Shown piece after piece: positions 18,741-29,103 of a stretch of 64,000 bases of DNA (positions are counted from its first letter, which is position 1; each line of letters begins with the position of its first letter). A model generated the notes under the pieces. That model had not been told where the DNA came from. It did not search any database and saw only the letters and a list, made by a program, of their open reading frames with translations. The translations under genes and the position numbers were made by a program. The DNA is from Robertkochia flava (GTDB lineage: Bacteria > Bacteroidota > Bacteroidia > Flavobacteriales > Flavobacteriaceae). The stretch lies in NCBI RefSeq assembly GCF_020166515.1, contig NZ_JAINZT010000002.1:868001-932000 (forward strand), given 5' to 3'.

Positions 18741-19092
18741 ACTTAAGAGGTATTTTTTTAATTAACACATCCGGCTTTCGGCTTTAAGAACAATTTAACG
18801 CCTGTGGTGAAGGGGAGACTTGCATTGGGTTTTGGGGTGGTGTTCAACAGGGAAATTACAGCTGTTAGCCATTAAACATATAGACCCTGCCTGTTTGTGC
18901 AGGTCATTGGCAAGGGCTATGTTGGCCTTGTTGGAGATGATCATCCCGGGGTAGCGGATTACTTTTTTAAATTGCCTGCTGCCATCTGCCTTTTCCTTCA
19001 TGGTACCCAAAGGTTGGTCGTTGTTGGAAACCGCGGTTACACCATGTTTACTGCCAAGAAATAGACCTTTGAGCTAAATTAAGCGAGGAATT
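18741..19092. other. Gap between gltD and the PepSY gene, with one doubtful minus-strand frame
   Basis: This region holds a minus-strand open frame (18795-19001 from an ATG, 68 residues) with fairly normal amino acid use but no recognised family and no clear ribosome site. It could be a small gene or a decayed fragment. No terminator or RNA gene was seen. Confidence 0.25.
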
Positions 19093-20550
19093 TTAGGCCC
19101 CGGGAAGATCTCCTTTTTCCTTGGTGGGCAGTTGGCTTTCACCCATCAGGTATATATCTACGGCTCTGGCAGCCTCCCTGCCTTCGGAAATCGCCCAAAC
19201 GATAAGCGATTGCCCACGGCGCATATCTCCAGCAGTAAAAATGTGTGGTATATTGGTCTGATACCCTGTGGCTTCCACATTACTCCGGCGGTTGGTTCTT
19301 ACATTAAAATGTTCCGGCAGTAACGGTTCGGGGCCGGTGAATCCGAGAGCCAAAAGGGCCAGGTCACAGGGCCATTCTCTCTCCGAGCCTTCTTTCTCCT
19401 TAAGCTGGGGCGCTTCTCCGGGAATTTGCACCCATTCCACATCAACCGTTTTAAGGGCCTTTAATTTTCCTTGCTCATCGGTTAGGAATGCCTTGGTCAT
19501 AACGCTCCACTGTCTCTGGCAGCCTTCCTCATGAGAAGAGGTTGTTTTCAGGGTAAAAGGCCAGTAAGGCCAGGGATGGGCTTCGGTTCTTTGTGATGAA
19601 GGCATGGGCATAATTTCCAGGTTAATCACTGAGCGGGCGCCCTGTCGGTTCGATGTTCCGATACAATCAGACCCGGTATCCCCGCCACCAATGACGATCA
19701 CATGCTTGTCTTTGGCGTTGTAATCCGGATCAAAATCTGCCGTACCTGAGACCCGTTCATTATTGTGTTTTAAAAACGCCATGGCCTGAGTAACACCGCA
19801 GGCTTCTGCTCCCTCAATAGGAAGCGGTCTTCTTTTGGTAGCTCCTCCCGAAAGGAGGATAGCATCAAATGAATTGAGTTCCTCAGTGGAAATATCTTTT
19901 CCTACTTCGGTGTTGGTAACGAATTCGATTCCTTCTTTTTTCAGGATATCGATGCGCCTGTCTATCAGATGTTTTTCCAGCTTGAAGTCCGGAATCCCGT
20001 ACCGGAGTAATCCCCCGGGCCGGGCATCACGTTCGTAAACGGTGACCTGGTGACCGGCCCTGTTGAGCTGTTGAGCTGCAGCAAGACCTGCCGGGCCGGA
20101 ACCTACCACGGCAACCTGCTTCCCGGTTCTTCTTTCCGGGGGCTGTGGTTGTATCCATCCTTCTTTGAAGCCGCGCTCAACAATGGTTTTTTCTATAAGT
20201 TCAATGGCTACCGGGCTTTTGATCAGGCCCAGAACGCAAGCCGATTCACATGGGGCAGGACAAAGCCTGCCAGTGAATTCCGGAAAATTATTGGTGGCAT
20301 GAAGGATCTCCAGGGCCGTTCTCCAGTCGTTGCGGTAAACGGCATCATTGAAGTCGGGGATAAGATTTCCCAGGGGACAACCACTATGGCAAAATGGGAT
20401 CCCGCAATCCATACAACGGGCACCCTGATTATTTAGATCTTTTACAGGTAGTTCCTGTGTAAACTCCCTGTAATGCCGGATACGTTCTTTAACGGGAGTG
20501 GTGGGTTCATGTTTTCTTTCGTATTCCAAAAATCCTCTAAGTTTTCCCAT
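19093..20550 (-). CDS. gltD: Glutamate synthase small subunit
   Basis: NADPH-oxidising flavoprotein subunit of glutamate synthase (GOGAT), passing electrons to GltB. The 485-residue product has the N-terminal 4Fe-4S cysteine clusters (CMDCGIPFCHSGCP near 42-55 and CPAPCESACVLG near 97-108), the FAD motif VVGSGPAGLAAAQQL near 148, and the NADPH motif VIGGGDTGSDCIG near 288. It begins 2 nt after the gltB stop, so the subunits are co-translated in one operon. Confidence 0.97.
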   Translation of the reverse strand: MGKLRGFLEYERKHEPTTPVKERIRHYREFTQELPVKDLNNQGARCMDCGIPFCHSGCPLGNLIPDFNDAVYRNDWRTALEILHATNNFPEFTGRLCPAPCESACVLGLIKSPVAIELIEKTIVERGFKEGWIQPQPPERRTGKQVAVVGSGPAGLAAAQQLNRAGHQVTVYERDARPGGLLRYGIPDFKLEKHLIDRRIDILKKEGIEFVTNTEVGKDISTEELNSFDAILLSGGATKRRPLPIEGAEACGVTQAMAFLKHNNERVSGTADFDPDYNAKDKHVIVIGGGDTGSDCIGTSNRQGARSVINLEIMPMPSSQRTEAHPWPYWPFTLKTTSSHEEGCQRQWSVMTKAFLTDEQGKLKALKTVDVEWVQIPGEAPQLKEKEGSEREWPCDLALLALGFTGPEPLLPEHFNVRTNRRSNVEATGYQTNIPHIFTAGDMRRGQSLIVWAISEGREAARAVDIYLMGESQLPTKEKGDLPGA

Positions 20551-20552
20551 TT

Positions 20553-23500
20553 CTAAATTTTTGTGTAATTCTTTTTATTCGCTTTTTGGTTTGCTAGCCT
20601 CTGTAATGCCTTTTTGTATTCCACCGGCATCACCTTGATAAAATTTTTCCTGTTGTTTTCCCAATCGTTCAGAATGTTTCCGGCCAGCGGACTATTGGTG
20701 TATTTTACATGATTGGAGATCAGTCTGTGGAGCTCACGGAGATCTTCTCCTGTGGGGTCTTCCAGTTCGATCATTTCCATATTGAAGTGATCGGCAACAA
20801 TGTTGCCTTCCTGGTTGTAAATAAAGGCCATTCCTCCGCTCATACCTGCGGCGAAGTTTCGGCCGGTTTTTCCAAGGATCACGGCAATACCTCCGGTCAT
20901 ATATTCGCATCCGTGATCGCCAACCCCCTCTACAACAGCTCTGGCCCCTGAATTTCTTACCAGGAACCGTTCACCCGCCATCCCATTGATATAGGCTTCT
21001 CCCCGAATGGCTCCGTAAAGGGCCACATTACCAATGATGACATTTTCCTCCGGCCGGAAGTCGGCTTCCCTGGGAACCTTTACAATGAGTTTGCCCCCGG
21101 ACAATCCTTTGCCCAGGTAATCGTTGGCATTGCCCTCTATGGTCATGCTTAGTCCTTCTGCAGCAAATGCACCGAAACTCTGTCCTGCAGAGCCTTTAAA
21201 ATAGAGGGATAAGGTGTCTTCCGGGAGCCCGTTTTCTCCGTGAAGCTTTGCGATTTCATTACTGATAATGGTGCCGGTGGTCCTGTTAATATTGCTGATG
21301 GGGTATTCAAGGCTAACCTTTTCCTTCCTGTATATGGCCGGGTGCGCTTTTTTCAGAATCTCAAAATCGAGAACATTTTCGAGATGATGTTCTTGGGCCT
21401 GGGTCTTATACACTGGCTTTTCTAAAGGAAGCTTTGCCTTATACAATATTCTGGAAAGATCGACGCCTTGTGCTTTGTAATGTGAAAGCGCCTTATTCAT
21501 ATCGAGCTTCTGGCTTTGTCCTACCATATCATTCAGCGTCCTGAAGCCGAGGCTGGCCATGATCTCCCTCAGCTCCTGGGCCACGAAATACATATAGTTA
21601 ATGACGTGTTCGGGGGAACCTTTAAAATTTTTGCGCAGCTCAGGGTCCTGGGTGGCAATACCCACCGGACAAGTGTTGAGGTGGCAGGCACGCATCATGA
21701 TACACCCGGACGCTACCAGGGGTGCGGTGGCGAAACCGAACTCCTCTGCGCCTAAAAGGCAGGCGATGGCTACATCTCTCCCGGTTTTTAGCTGTCCGTC
21801 GCATTCTATGGTGATCCTGTTGCGGAGATCGTTTAAGACGAGGGTCTGGTGGGCTTCCGAGATCCCAAGTTCCCAGGGTAATCCGGCATGGCGCAGAGAG
21901 GTCAGGGGGGAGGCGCCTGTTCCTCCGTCGTATCCTGAGATCAGTACAACATCGGCTTTGGCTTTGGCTACTCCTGCGGCTATCGTACCCACCCCGGCCT
22001 CCGAGACCAGTTTTACGTTGATCCTGGCGTCCCTGTTCGCATTTTTAAGGTCAAAGATGAGCTGGGCGAGGTCTTCGATGGAATAAATGTCATGGTGCGG
22101 AGGAGGGGAGATCAACCCTACATACGGGGTCGAGTTCCGCGTTCTGGCGATCTCAGGGTTCACCTTTGGGCCGGGTAATTGTCCGCCTTCCCCAGGCTTG
22201 GCTCCCTGGGCCATTTTTATCTGTATTTCCCTGGCATTAGACAGGTAGTTAATGGAGACGCCAAAGCGACCGGAGGCCACCTGCTTAATTGCACTGTTTT
22301 TCCAATTCCCGTTCAGATCTCTGTGAAAGCGTTCCGGATCTTCACCTCCTTCCCCGGAATTGCTTTTCCCACCAAGACGGTTCATGGCAATTGCGAGGTT
22401 TTCGTGGGCCTCCCTGCTTATCGATCCAAACGACATAGCCCCGGTTTTAAAGCGCTTTACGATCTCGGTCCAGGGTTCTACCTCTTCCAGGGGAATAGGG
22501 TTGAGACTTCGGAACGAAAACATCCCCCTTAGGGTCATTAACCTTTCACTTTGCTTATTGATCATGTCTGAATACTCCCGGTAGCTTTTAGGATTGTTTT
22601 GCCGAACGGCCTGTTGCAGCTTAGCTACGGTGGCCGGGTTAAACATATGGTGTTCTCCGTTTCTTCTCCATCGGTAATCTCCTCCGATCTCAAGTGCAGG
22701 GAGGTGCGAAGGATGATCAAATGCTTTTCTTCTGCGCTCCTGGATCTCTTTTTCCACTTCATAAAGGCCTATGCCCTCGATCCGGGTTGGAGTATTACAG
22801 AAATACCGGTCTACAAATTTCCTGTTCAGTCCGAGCGCTTCAAAGATCTGAGCGCCGCGGTAGGAATGCAGGGTTGAGATACCGATCTTGTTCATGATCT
22901 TCACAATGCCTTTAGCGATGGCTTTGTTGTAGTTGTTGATGGCTTTTTCCGGATGGATGTCCAGGGCCCCGGAACGCGAAAGGTTGATGATGATCTCGTT
23001 TACCATGTATGGATTAATGGCGCTGGCTCCATATCCGAAGAGCATCGCGAAATGATGTGGTTCCCTGGGTTCGGCCGATTCGATGATGATACCTACCGAA
23101 GAGCGAACACCTTTTCTCTTCAGGCCATGATGTACGTGTGAGCAGGCGAGCAAAGCAGGTATGGGGGCCATCTCCCGGGATGCATTTCTGTCTGAAAGTA
23201 TGATCATATTCCCTCCCTGCTTTACCGCTTCCGTGATTTCATCCAGCATGGATTCCAGTCGGTTTTCCAGGCCGTTCAGTCCTTTGTCTGCCTCGTACAG
23301 CATGGCGATGGATATCGCTTTGAAGTCCGGATGCTGTAAAAACCTGATCTTATCCAGGTCTTCATTGGAGATCACCGGGTTCTGAATCTTAAGCTTTTTA
23401 GCCTGCTCTGGAATAATACTGAACAGGTTGAGGTCGCTGCCGATCATGATAGAGGTATCGGTAACGATCTCTTCCCGGATTCCGTCAAGAGGCGGATTGG

Positions 23501-25061
23501 TGACCTGGGCAAACAACTGCTTAAAGTAATTGTAAAGCAATTGCGATCGACCTGAAAGCACTGCGAGGGGGGTGTCTGTACCCATGGATCCAATGGCTTC
23601 TTTGCCTTCAGATGCCATGGGGGTAATTACAGTGGTAATATCTTCTGAGGTGTATCCGAATAACCGCTGCCGTATTTCGGAGGCGACTTTTTCATCATCC
23701 GTCTGATTTCCTGTATAGGGGATGTCTGCCAGGGGCAGGAGGTGTTCGCTGATCCAGGTTTTATACGGACGTTTCCCGACGATCTCAGATTTTACTTCTT
23801 CGTCATTCACGATCCGGCCTTCTTCCATGTTTACGAGGAACATTTTTCCAGGTTCCAGTCGGCCGTGCATAGCGATATTCTCCGGTGCGATATCTACCAC
23901 CCCGGTTTCTGATGACATGATCACATAGCCGTCTTTCGTGACGGTATATCTCGATGGGCGAAGTCCGTTTCGATCGAGTACGGCACCAATGTATTTCCCG
24001 TCTGTAAAGGGAATTGATGCCGGCCCGTCCCAGGGTTCCATAATACAGGAGTGGTATTCGTAAAACGCTTTTTTCTCAGCGCTCATGGAGTAGTGTTTCT
24101 CCCAGGCTTCCGGAACTAGCATCATAATGGCTTCGGGCAGGGACCTTCCGGTATGCAGTAACAGTTCAAGGACCATGTCCATGGAAGCTGAATCGGATTT
24201 TCCGGGGATTACTACCGGGAGAATATCTTTCATGTGTTCCCCGAAACGGGAGCTCTGAAGTAACTCTTCCCTGGCTTTCATTCGGCTCAGGTTCCCCTTC
24301 AGTGTGTTGATCTCGCCATTGTGGCACATGTATCTAAAGGGCTGAGCCAGATCCCATGTGGGAAAGGTGTTGGTGGAAAATCGCTGGTGTACCAGGGCCA
24401 GTTTTGTGATCAGGTCAGGGTCTTTCAGGTCTGTGTAATACGTACTGATGTCCTGGGGCATAAGTAAACCTTTATAAATGATTGTCGTGGCAGACAAACT
24501 GGAGAAATAGAAGTATCCGGCCTCCGAGAGTCCTGAGTTCTCTACCTGATGCTCTGCTGTTTTTCTTGCGCTAAAGAGTTGATCTGAAAAGCGCTGGTCA
24601 GTAGTACCCCTGTGGTCTTTCCCTATAAATACCTGTTTAATGCGGGGTTCGCTTTGGGCAGCGATACTGCCCAGGCAGCTTTGGTCTACCGGGACATCTC
24701 TCCAGCCCAGGATGTTCAGCTTTTGAGTGGAGCAGGCATTTTCAAACAGATCCATGCAGAGGTTGGCCTGGTTTTCGGAAGGAGGAAGAAATACCATACC
24801 CACGGCATAATCCCCGGTTTCCGGCAGGGAAAAAGGGCATACTTTTTTAAAAAATCCATGTGGGATTTCTATAAGGATTCCGGCTCCGTCTCCGGTTTTT
24901 CCATCTGCACTTACCGCTCCCCGGTGTTCCAGCCGTACAAGGATATCAAGAGCTTTGTGAATTATAGTGTTGGATTTTATTCCTTTCAGGTTACAAATGA
25001 AACCTGCTCCACAATTATCATGTTCGAATTCCGGTGCGTATAAACCTTGTTCCTTTATCAT
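20553..25061 (-). CDS. gltB: Glutamate synthase large subunit
   Basis: Makes two glutamates from glutamine and 2-oxoglutarate. From the ATG at 25061 the product has 1502 residues. Cys17 (NCGAGFIC) is the Ntn-type glutaminase nucleophile after removal of a short propeptide. Next come the glutaminase and central domains, the FMN-binding synthase domain (GGKSNSGEGGEDPERF near 910, then GYDGGTGASPLTS), the 3Fe-4S site CIMMRACHLNTCPVG near 1130, and the beta-helix GXGXG domain at the C-terminus. The frame is open to a TTG at 25094 (11 more residues), so the start is not fully certain. Confidence 0.96.
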   Translation of the reverse strand: MIKEQGLYAPEFEHDNCGAGFICNLKGIKSNTIIHKALDILVRLEHRGAVSADGKTGDGAGILIEIPHGFFKKVCPFSLPETGDYAVGMVFLPPSENQANLCMDLFENACSTQKLNILGWRDVPVDQSCLGSIAAQSEPRIKQVFIGKDHRGTTDQRFSDQLFSARKTAEHQVENSGLSEAGYFYFSSLSATTIIYKGLLMPQDISTYYTDLKDPDLITKLALVHQRFSTNTFPTWDLAQPFRYMCHNGEINTLKGNLSRMKAREELLQSSRFGEHMKDILPVVIPGKSDSASMDMVLELLLHTGRSLPEAIMMLVPEAWEKHYSMSAEKKAFYEYHSCIMEPWDGPASIPFTDGKYIGAVLDRNGLRPSRYTVTKDGYVIMSSETGVVDIAPENIAMHGRLEPGKMFLVNMEEGRIVNDEEVKSEIVGKRPYKTWISEHLLPLADIPYTGNQTDDEKVASEIRQRLFGYTSEDITTVITPMASEGKEAIGSMGTDTPLAVLSGRSQLLYNYFKQLFAQVTNPPLDGIREEIVTDTSIMIGSDLNLFSIIPEQAKKLKIQNPVISNEDLDKIRFLQHPDFKAISIAMLYEADKGLNGLENRLESMLDEITEAVKQGGNMIILSDRNASREMAPIPALLACSHVHHGLKRKGVRSSVGIIIESAEPREPHHFAMLFGYGASAINPYMVNEIIINLSRSGALDIHPEKAINNYNKAIAKGIVKIMNKIGISTLHSYRGAQIFEALGLNRKFVDRYFCNTPTRIEGIGLYEVEKEIQERRRKAFDHPSHLPALEIGGDYRWRRNGEHHMFNPATVAKLQQAVRQNNPKSYREYSDMINKQSERLMTLRGMFSFRSLNPIPLEEVEPWTEIVKRFKTGAMSFGSISREAHENLAIAMNRLGGKSNSGEGGEDPERFHRDLNGNWKNSAIKQVASGRFGVSINYLSNAREIQIKMAQGAKPGEGGQLPGPKVNPEIARTRNSTPYVGLISPPPHHDIYSIEDLAQLIFDLKNANRDARINVKLVSEAGVGTIAAGVAKAKADVVLISGYDGGTGASPLTSLRHAGLPWELGISEAHQTLVLNDLRNRITIECDGQLKTGRDVAIACLLGAEEFGFATAPLVASGCIMMRACHLNTCPVGIATQDPELRKNFKGSPEHVINYMYFVAQELREIMASLGFRTLNDMVGQSQKLDMNKALSHYKAQGVDLSRILYKAKLPLEKPVYKTQAQEHHLENVLDFEILKKAHPAIYRKEKVSLEYPISNINRTTGTIISNEIAKLHGENGLPEDTLSLYFKGSAGQSFGAFAAEGLSMTIEGNANDYLGKGLSGGKLIVKVPREADFRPEENVIIGNVALYGAIRGEAYINGMAGERFLVRNSGARAVVEGVGDHGCEYMTGGIAVILGKTGRNFAAGMSGGMAFIYNQEGNIVADHFNMEMIELEDPTGEDLRELHRLISNHVKYTNSPLAGNILNDWENNRKNFIKVMPVEYKKALQRLANQKANKKNYTKI

Positions 25062-25094
25062 AATATCTTGAATTGTTCCTTTTAAATTAACCAA

Positions 25095-25425
25095 AACAGT
25101 GGCAAAAATTCAGTAAATCAGAATATTAGATGCAGAAAATTGAATTTCGAAAAATGAACGGTATCATTTTGTTAAATATACATTTCAGCCCATGGTAAAT
25201 TATGAATGCCTTAATTCGGAGGGTGTTTCAAAGGTTAACCCTGGTTATTGAGGGGTCTGTTAATAGTAATTGCAGATATATGGCAATCCATCCCCTCTCT
25301 TATTAGGGGTTTATCGTAAAATATACGCCATCCGAGTAGTTTAGGTGTGTGAATGACGGGGGGGTAAGCGGGGGTGAGAAACTGTAAAGTCGTATGGATG
25401 TATTTCCCGATGTTTTTGGAAAGCC
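25095..25425. other. AT-rich gap upstream of gltB
   Basis: This stretch holds the upstream side of gltB and the downstream side of the acyl-CoA dehydrogenase gene. A 67-residue minus-strand frame at 25235-25438 has no protein-like features and runs into the terminator. No exact TAnnTTTG site for gltB is obvious. Confidence 0.4.
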
Positions 25426-25468
25426 ATAAAAAAAGCACAACCTGAATCGTGTTTTCGGGTTGTGCTTT
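25426..25468 (-). terminator. Terminator after the acyl-CoA dehydrogenase gene
   Basis: On the minus strand an 11-bp stem pairs 25468-25458 with 25442-25432, followed by a run of seven T. It lies about 36 nt past the stop codon. Confidence 0.88.
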
Positions 25469-25504
25469 CGGACTGAAGGAAAATGTTGTAATAGAATGAA
25501 AAGA

Positions 25505-26647
25505 CTAGTCCTTCAGTATACCTCTTGAGATTACGATCTTTTGAATTTCGCTGGTCCCCTCATAGATTTGGGTGATCTTGGCATCCCTCATGAGGCGCTC
25601 TACATGGTATTCCTTTACATATCCGTTACCCCCATGCACCTGGACAGCTTCAACAGTTACATCCATGGCTACCTGGGAGGCGTAAAGTTTTGCCATTGCT
25701 CCGCTTAGGTCGTAATTCTCTCCATTGTCTTTGTCCCATGCTGCCTTAAGTACCAGGTGGCGGGCAGCTTCGATCTGGGTATGCATATCGGCCAGTTTGA
25801 AAGCGATAGCCTGGTGTTTGTAGATCTCCTTGCCAAAGGCTTTTCTCACTTTAGAATACTCCTTAGCCAGTTCATAAGCGCCGGATGCAATTCCAAGGGC
25901 CTGGGAGGCGATCCCGATGCGTCCGCCCGCCAGGGTTTTCATGGCGAATTTAAAGCCAAACCCGTCTTCTCCGATACGGTTTTCCTTAGGAACCTTCACA
26001 TCGGTGAACATGAGTGAATGGGTGTCACTCCCGCGGATTCCCATTTTTTGCTCTTTCGGGCCAATTTCAAATCCGGGCATTCCTTTCTCAACGATCAGGG
26101 CGTTGATGCCATGATGCCCTTTTTCCGGGTAGGTTTGGGCGATCACCAGGTATACGTCTGCAGTTCCTCCGTTGGTGATCCAGTTCTTGGTGCCGTTAAG
26201 AATATAGTGGTCTCCTTTATCTATGGCCGTGGTTTTCTGAGAAGTCGCATCACTTCCGGCTTCCGGTTCAGAAAGGCAAAAGGCTCCCAGCATTTCTCCT
26301 GAGGCCAGTTTTGTGAGGTATTTTTGTTTTTGCTCTTCACTGCCGTAGGTTTCCAGTCCCCAGCAAACTAAAGAGTTGTTTACGCTCATAACCACCGATG
26401 CCGACGCATCTACCTTGGAGATCTCTTCCATGGCAAGGGCGTAGGCTACCGTGTCCATCCCGCTTCCGCCGTATTCCGGAGAAACCATCATCCCCATGAA
26501 TCCGAGTTCTCCCATCTTTTTAATCTGTTCAGCCGGGAACTCTTGCTTCTCATCTCGTTCAATGACTCCCGGTAGTAATTCAGTCTGCGCGAAATCACGG
26601 GCAGCCTGTTGTATCATTAAATGCTCTTCGGAAAGTTTAAAATCCAT
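25505..26647 (-). CDS. Acyl-CoA dehydrogenase
   Basis: FAD enzyme that oxidises acyl-CoA to enoyl-CoA in fatty acid or branched amino acid breakdown. The 380-residue product has the usual three parts: an N-terminal helical domain, a middle beta domain (GAFCLSEPEAGSDA near 125, WITNGG near 157) and a C-terminal helical domain. The catalytic Glu is in QIYEGTSEIQ near residue 365. It is closest to short-chain (butyryl-CoA) types, but chain length cannot be fixed by eye. It is divergent from anmK. Confidence 0.95.
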   Translation of the reverse strand: MDFKLSEEHLMIQQAARDFAQTELLPGVIERDEKQEFPAEQIKKMGELGFMGMMVSPEYGGSGMDTVAYALAMEEISKVDASASVVMSVNNSLVCWGLETYGSEEQKQKYLTKLASGEMLGAFCLSEPEAGSDATSQKTTAIDKGDHYILNGTKNWITNGGTADVYLVIAQTYPEKGHHGINALIVEKGMPGFEIGPKEQKMGIRGSDTHSLMFTDVKVPKENRIGEDGFGFKFAMKTLAGGRIGIASQALGIASGAYELAKEYSKVRKAFGKEIYKHQAIAFKLADMHTQIEAARHLVLKAAWDKDNGENYDLSGAMAKLYASQVAMDVTVEAVQVHGGNGYVKEYHVERLMRDAKITQIYEGTSEIQKIVISRGILKD

Positions 26648-26679
26648 TGTATTTTTAGTGTTTTTTTAGAAAAGGGGCT

Positions 26680-26710
26680 CAAAGATACTTTTAAAATGCA
26701 ATTTTATCAA
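26680..26710 (-). promoter_or_regulatory. Promoter of the acyl-CoA dehydrogenase gene
   Basis: On the minus strand: TTG (26710-26708), 20 nt, TATCTTTG (26687-26680), an exact consensus match. Transcription would start near 26674, about 27 nt before the ATG. Confidence 0.75.
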
Positions 26711-26734
26711 TCTTAGTTAGTTAATTTTACCGAA

Positions 26735-27793
26735 ATGGAAAAGCAAACCTACCATGTGCTCGGGGTGATGTCAGGAACATCCCTCGACGGAATCGATATC
26801 GCCCGGATTCATTTTGAAAAGAATGACCAATGGAGTTTTGAGATCGCAGAAGCAGTAACCATCCCTTACCCCTCATCGTGGCTGAAGAAATTCAGGGAAG
26901 CTGTGCGAATGGGGCAGGAGGATATTGCGCAGATGGATGTCGAATACACTCAATACCTCGCCGGGGTGATCAAGGATTTTATTTCGGAAAACGGAATCAC
27001 GGACCTCGATGCCATTTGCTCTCACGGGCATACGGTATTTCACCAGCCTCACAAGGGCGTTACTCTGCAAATCGGGAACCGTCCGGAACTCGCCCGGCTC
27101 ACCCGCAACAAGGTGGTGTGCGATTTCCGGATAGAGGATGTGAAGCTGGGCGGACAGGGGGCTCCCCTGGTACCTGTAGGAGACCGTCTGCTTTTTCCGG
27201 AATACCGCTATTGCCTGAACCTGGGAGGTTTTGCCAATGTCTCTACAGAAAAGGACGGGCAGCGTCTGGCTTTTGATATCTGTGCAGTCAATACCGTGTT
27301 GAATCATTACGCCGAAAAGCTCAATATGCCATATGATTCAGGTGGCGACGTGGCCAGGTCAGCTTGTGTTAATCTGGGCCTGCTGAAAGAATTATCGACT
27401 TTGCCTTTTTATAAACAACCTGCTCCTAAATCCCTGGGGATAGAGTGGGTAGAGGCCGAGGTGTTGCCCCTGATCGATTCCTTTGATCTGGGGGCCGAAG
27501 ATGTGCTTGCCACCTATACGGTTCATGTTGCTGATATACTTGCCGATTCCCTTGGTGAAGAAGGCGACCTGCTGGTGACCGGCGGGGGTGCTTACAATTC
27601 TTTTTTGATCGAAGAACTGAGAAAGCGCATTGAGGCTCAGGTTGTAATCCCTGAAGCTAAGATCCTGGAATACAAGGAGGCACTTATTTTCGGTCTCCTG
27701 GGTGTGCTCAGGTTAAGGGAGGAGGTAAACTGCCTTAGCAGCGTAACGGGAGCCAGCGCCGACCACAGCAGCGGATACGTTTTTATACGCTGA
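26735..27793 (+). CDS. anmK: Anhydro-N-acetylmuramic acid kinase
   Basis: Phosphorylates and opens 1,6-anhydro-MurNAc released from the wall, returning it to metabolism as MurNAc-6-P. The 352-residue product has the family's N-terminal GVMSGTSLDGIDIA, the middle QIGNRPELARLT and GGQGAPLVPVGDR segments, the sugar-kinase NLGGFANVS and the C-terminal TGGGAYNSFL. The usual partner MurQ is not in the window. It is divergent from the acyl-CoA dehydrogenase and 64 nt before a dehydrogenase gene. Confidence 0.96.
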   Translation: MEKQTYHVLGVMSGTSLDGIDIARIHFEKNDQWSFEIAEAVTIPYPSSWLKKFREAVRMGQEDIAQMDVEYTQYLAGVIKDFISENGITDLDAICSHGHTVFHQPHKGVTLQIGNRPELARLTRNKVVCDFRIEDVKLGGQGAPLVPVGDRLLFPEYRYCLNLGGFANVSTEKDGQRLAFDICAVNTVLNHYAEKLNMPYDSGGDVARSACVNLGLLKELSTLPFYKQPAPKSLGIEWVEAEVLPLIDSFDLGAEDVLATYTVHVADILADSLGEEGDLLVTGGGAYNSFLIEELRKRIEAQVVIPEAKILEYKEALIFGLLGVLRLREEVNCLSSVTGASADHSSGYVFIR

Positions 27794-27830
27794 GAGTTAC
27801 GCTTTAACATTAGAGTCATTTTTAGTTTTT

Positions 27831-27838
27831 TATATTTG
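27831..27838 (+). promoter_or_regulatory. Probable -7 element of the Glu/Leu dehydrogenase gene
   Basis: TATATTTG is an exact match to the -7 consensus and lies 19 nt before the ATG at 27858. No TTG is visible at the -33 distance. Confidence 0.45.
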
Positions 27839-27857
27839 GGGGCATTTTAACCAAGCT

Positions 27858-29084
27858 ATGAAAGATTTATTAAAGAAATACGAAGAGCGATCACCGGAGA
27901 TTGTATTTAACTGGAAAGACCCTGAGACCGATGCCGAAGGGTGGACCGTTATCAATTCGCTCCGGGGAGGTGCTGCCGGAGGGGGTACCCGCATGAGAAA
28001 GGGGTTGGATATGAATGAGGTGCTTTCCCTGGCCAAGACCATGGAAGTTAAATTTACCGTTTCAGGTCCGGCTATAGGCGGGGCAAAGTCCGGTATCAAT
28101 TTCGATCCCAAGGACCCCAGGAAAAAGGGCGTGCTCGAGCGCTGGTATAAGGCGGTTTCCCCATTGTTGAAGAGCTATTATGGTACCGGCGGGGATCTCA
28201 ATGTGGATGAGATCCACGAGGTAATTCCCATTACAGAAGACTGTGGAGTCTGGCACCCTCAGGAAGGCGTTTTTAATGGTCATTTTAAACCTTCGGAAGC
28301 CGATAAGATTAACCGGATCGGGCAATTGCGCCAGGGGGTGATTAAGGTGTTGGAAAGTGATGCCTATTCGCCCGACATCCGCCGAAAGTATACTGTTGCG
28401 GATATGATCACTGGTTATGGGGTGGCCGAGGCCGTTCGTCATTTTTACGATATCTATGGCGGTAATGTGAAAGGTAAGAAAGCCATAGTACAGGGTTTTG
28501 GGAATGTAGGTTCTGCAGCAGCTTACTACCTGGCACAAATGGGAGCTAAGGTAGTGGCCATTATCGATATTTCCGGCGGACTTATCAATGAGGATGGATT
28601 TAGTTTTGAGGAGATCCGCGACCTGTTCCTTAATAAGGATGGCAATACCCTGAGGGCAGAAAACCTGATTCCCTTCGAGGAAATGAATGAGCGGGTGTGG
28701 AAAATGCAGGCTGAGGTTTTTGCTCCCTGTGCGGCTTCCCGCTTAATCACCAAGGCGCAGATCAACAGCCTGATCGATAAAGGTCTCGAGGTGGTGAGCT
28801 GTGGTGCAAACGTGCCTTTTGCCGATAAGGAGATCTTCTTTGGAGAAATTATGGAATACACCGACCAGCGTATCAGTCTGATCCCTGATTTTATTTCGAA
28901 CTGCGGAATGGCCCGCGTGTTTGCCTATTTTATGGAGCGCAGGGTGGAGATGACGGATGAGGCTATTTTTGATGATACCTCCTCAACAATTAAGAAAGCC
29001 CTTCAAAATACCTTTAAGCAGAGTGCTGCCAAAACAAATATCAGCAGCACTGCTTTCGAAATCGCTTTAAAACAATTAATTTAG
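27858..29084 (+). CDS. Glu/Leu/Phe/Val dehydrogenase family amino acid dehydrogenase
   Basis: NAD(P)-dependent oxidative deaminase of 408 residues. The N-terminal substrate domain has the glycine-rich GGAAGGGTRMRKG near 37 and the catalytic Lys in GGAKSGINFDP near 74. The C-terminal Rossmann domain has VQGFGNVGSAAAYYL near 212. The substrate, glutamate or a branched or aromatic amino acid, cannot be set from these motifs. It has its own probable promoter and is followed by nhaD after 19 nt. Confidence 0.9.
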   Translation: MKDLLKKYEERSPEIVFNWKDPETDAEGWTVINSLRGGAAGGGTRMRKGLDMNEVLSLAKTMEVKFTVSGPAIGGAKSGINFDPKDPRKKGVLERWYKAVSPLLKSYYGTGGDLNVDEIHEVIPITEDCGVWHPQEGVFNGHFKPSEADKINRIGQLRQGVIKVLESDAYSPDIRRKYTVADMITGYGVAEAVRHFYDIYGGNVKGKKAIVQGFGNVGSAAAYYLAQMGAKVVAIIDISGGLINEDGFSFEEIRDLFLNKDGNTLRAENLIPFEEMNERVWKMQAEVFAPCAASRLITKAQINSLIDKGLEVVSCGANVPFADKEIFFGEIMEYTDQRISLIPDFISNCGMARVFAYFMERRVEMTDEAIFDDTSSTIKKALQNTFKQSAAKTNISSTAFEIALKQLI

Positions 29085-29103
29085 ACGAAACTAACACATT
29101 TCT

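Noticed and set aside
18795-19010. Small minus-strand frame between gltD and the PepSY gene
   Set aside because: Composition is acceptable but there is no family, clear ribosome site or conserved partner. The longer version begins at TTG. It is mentioned only as a doubtful frame in that gap.
25095-25425. Riboswitch or attenuator upstream of gltB
   Set aside because: No known aptamer pattern or stable conserved stem set could be seen in the leader.
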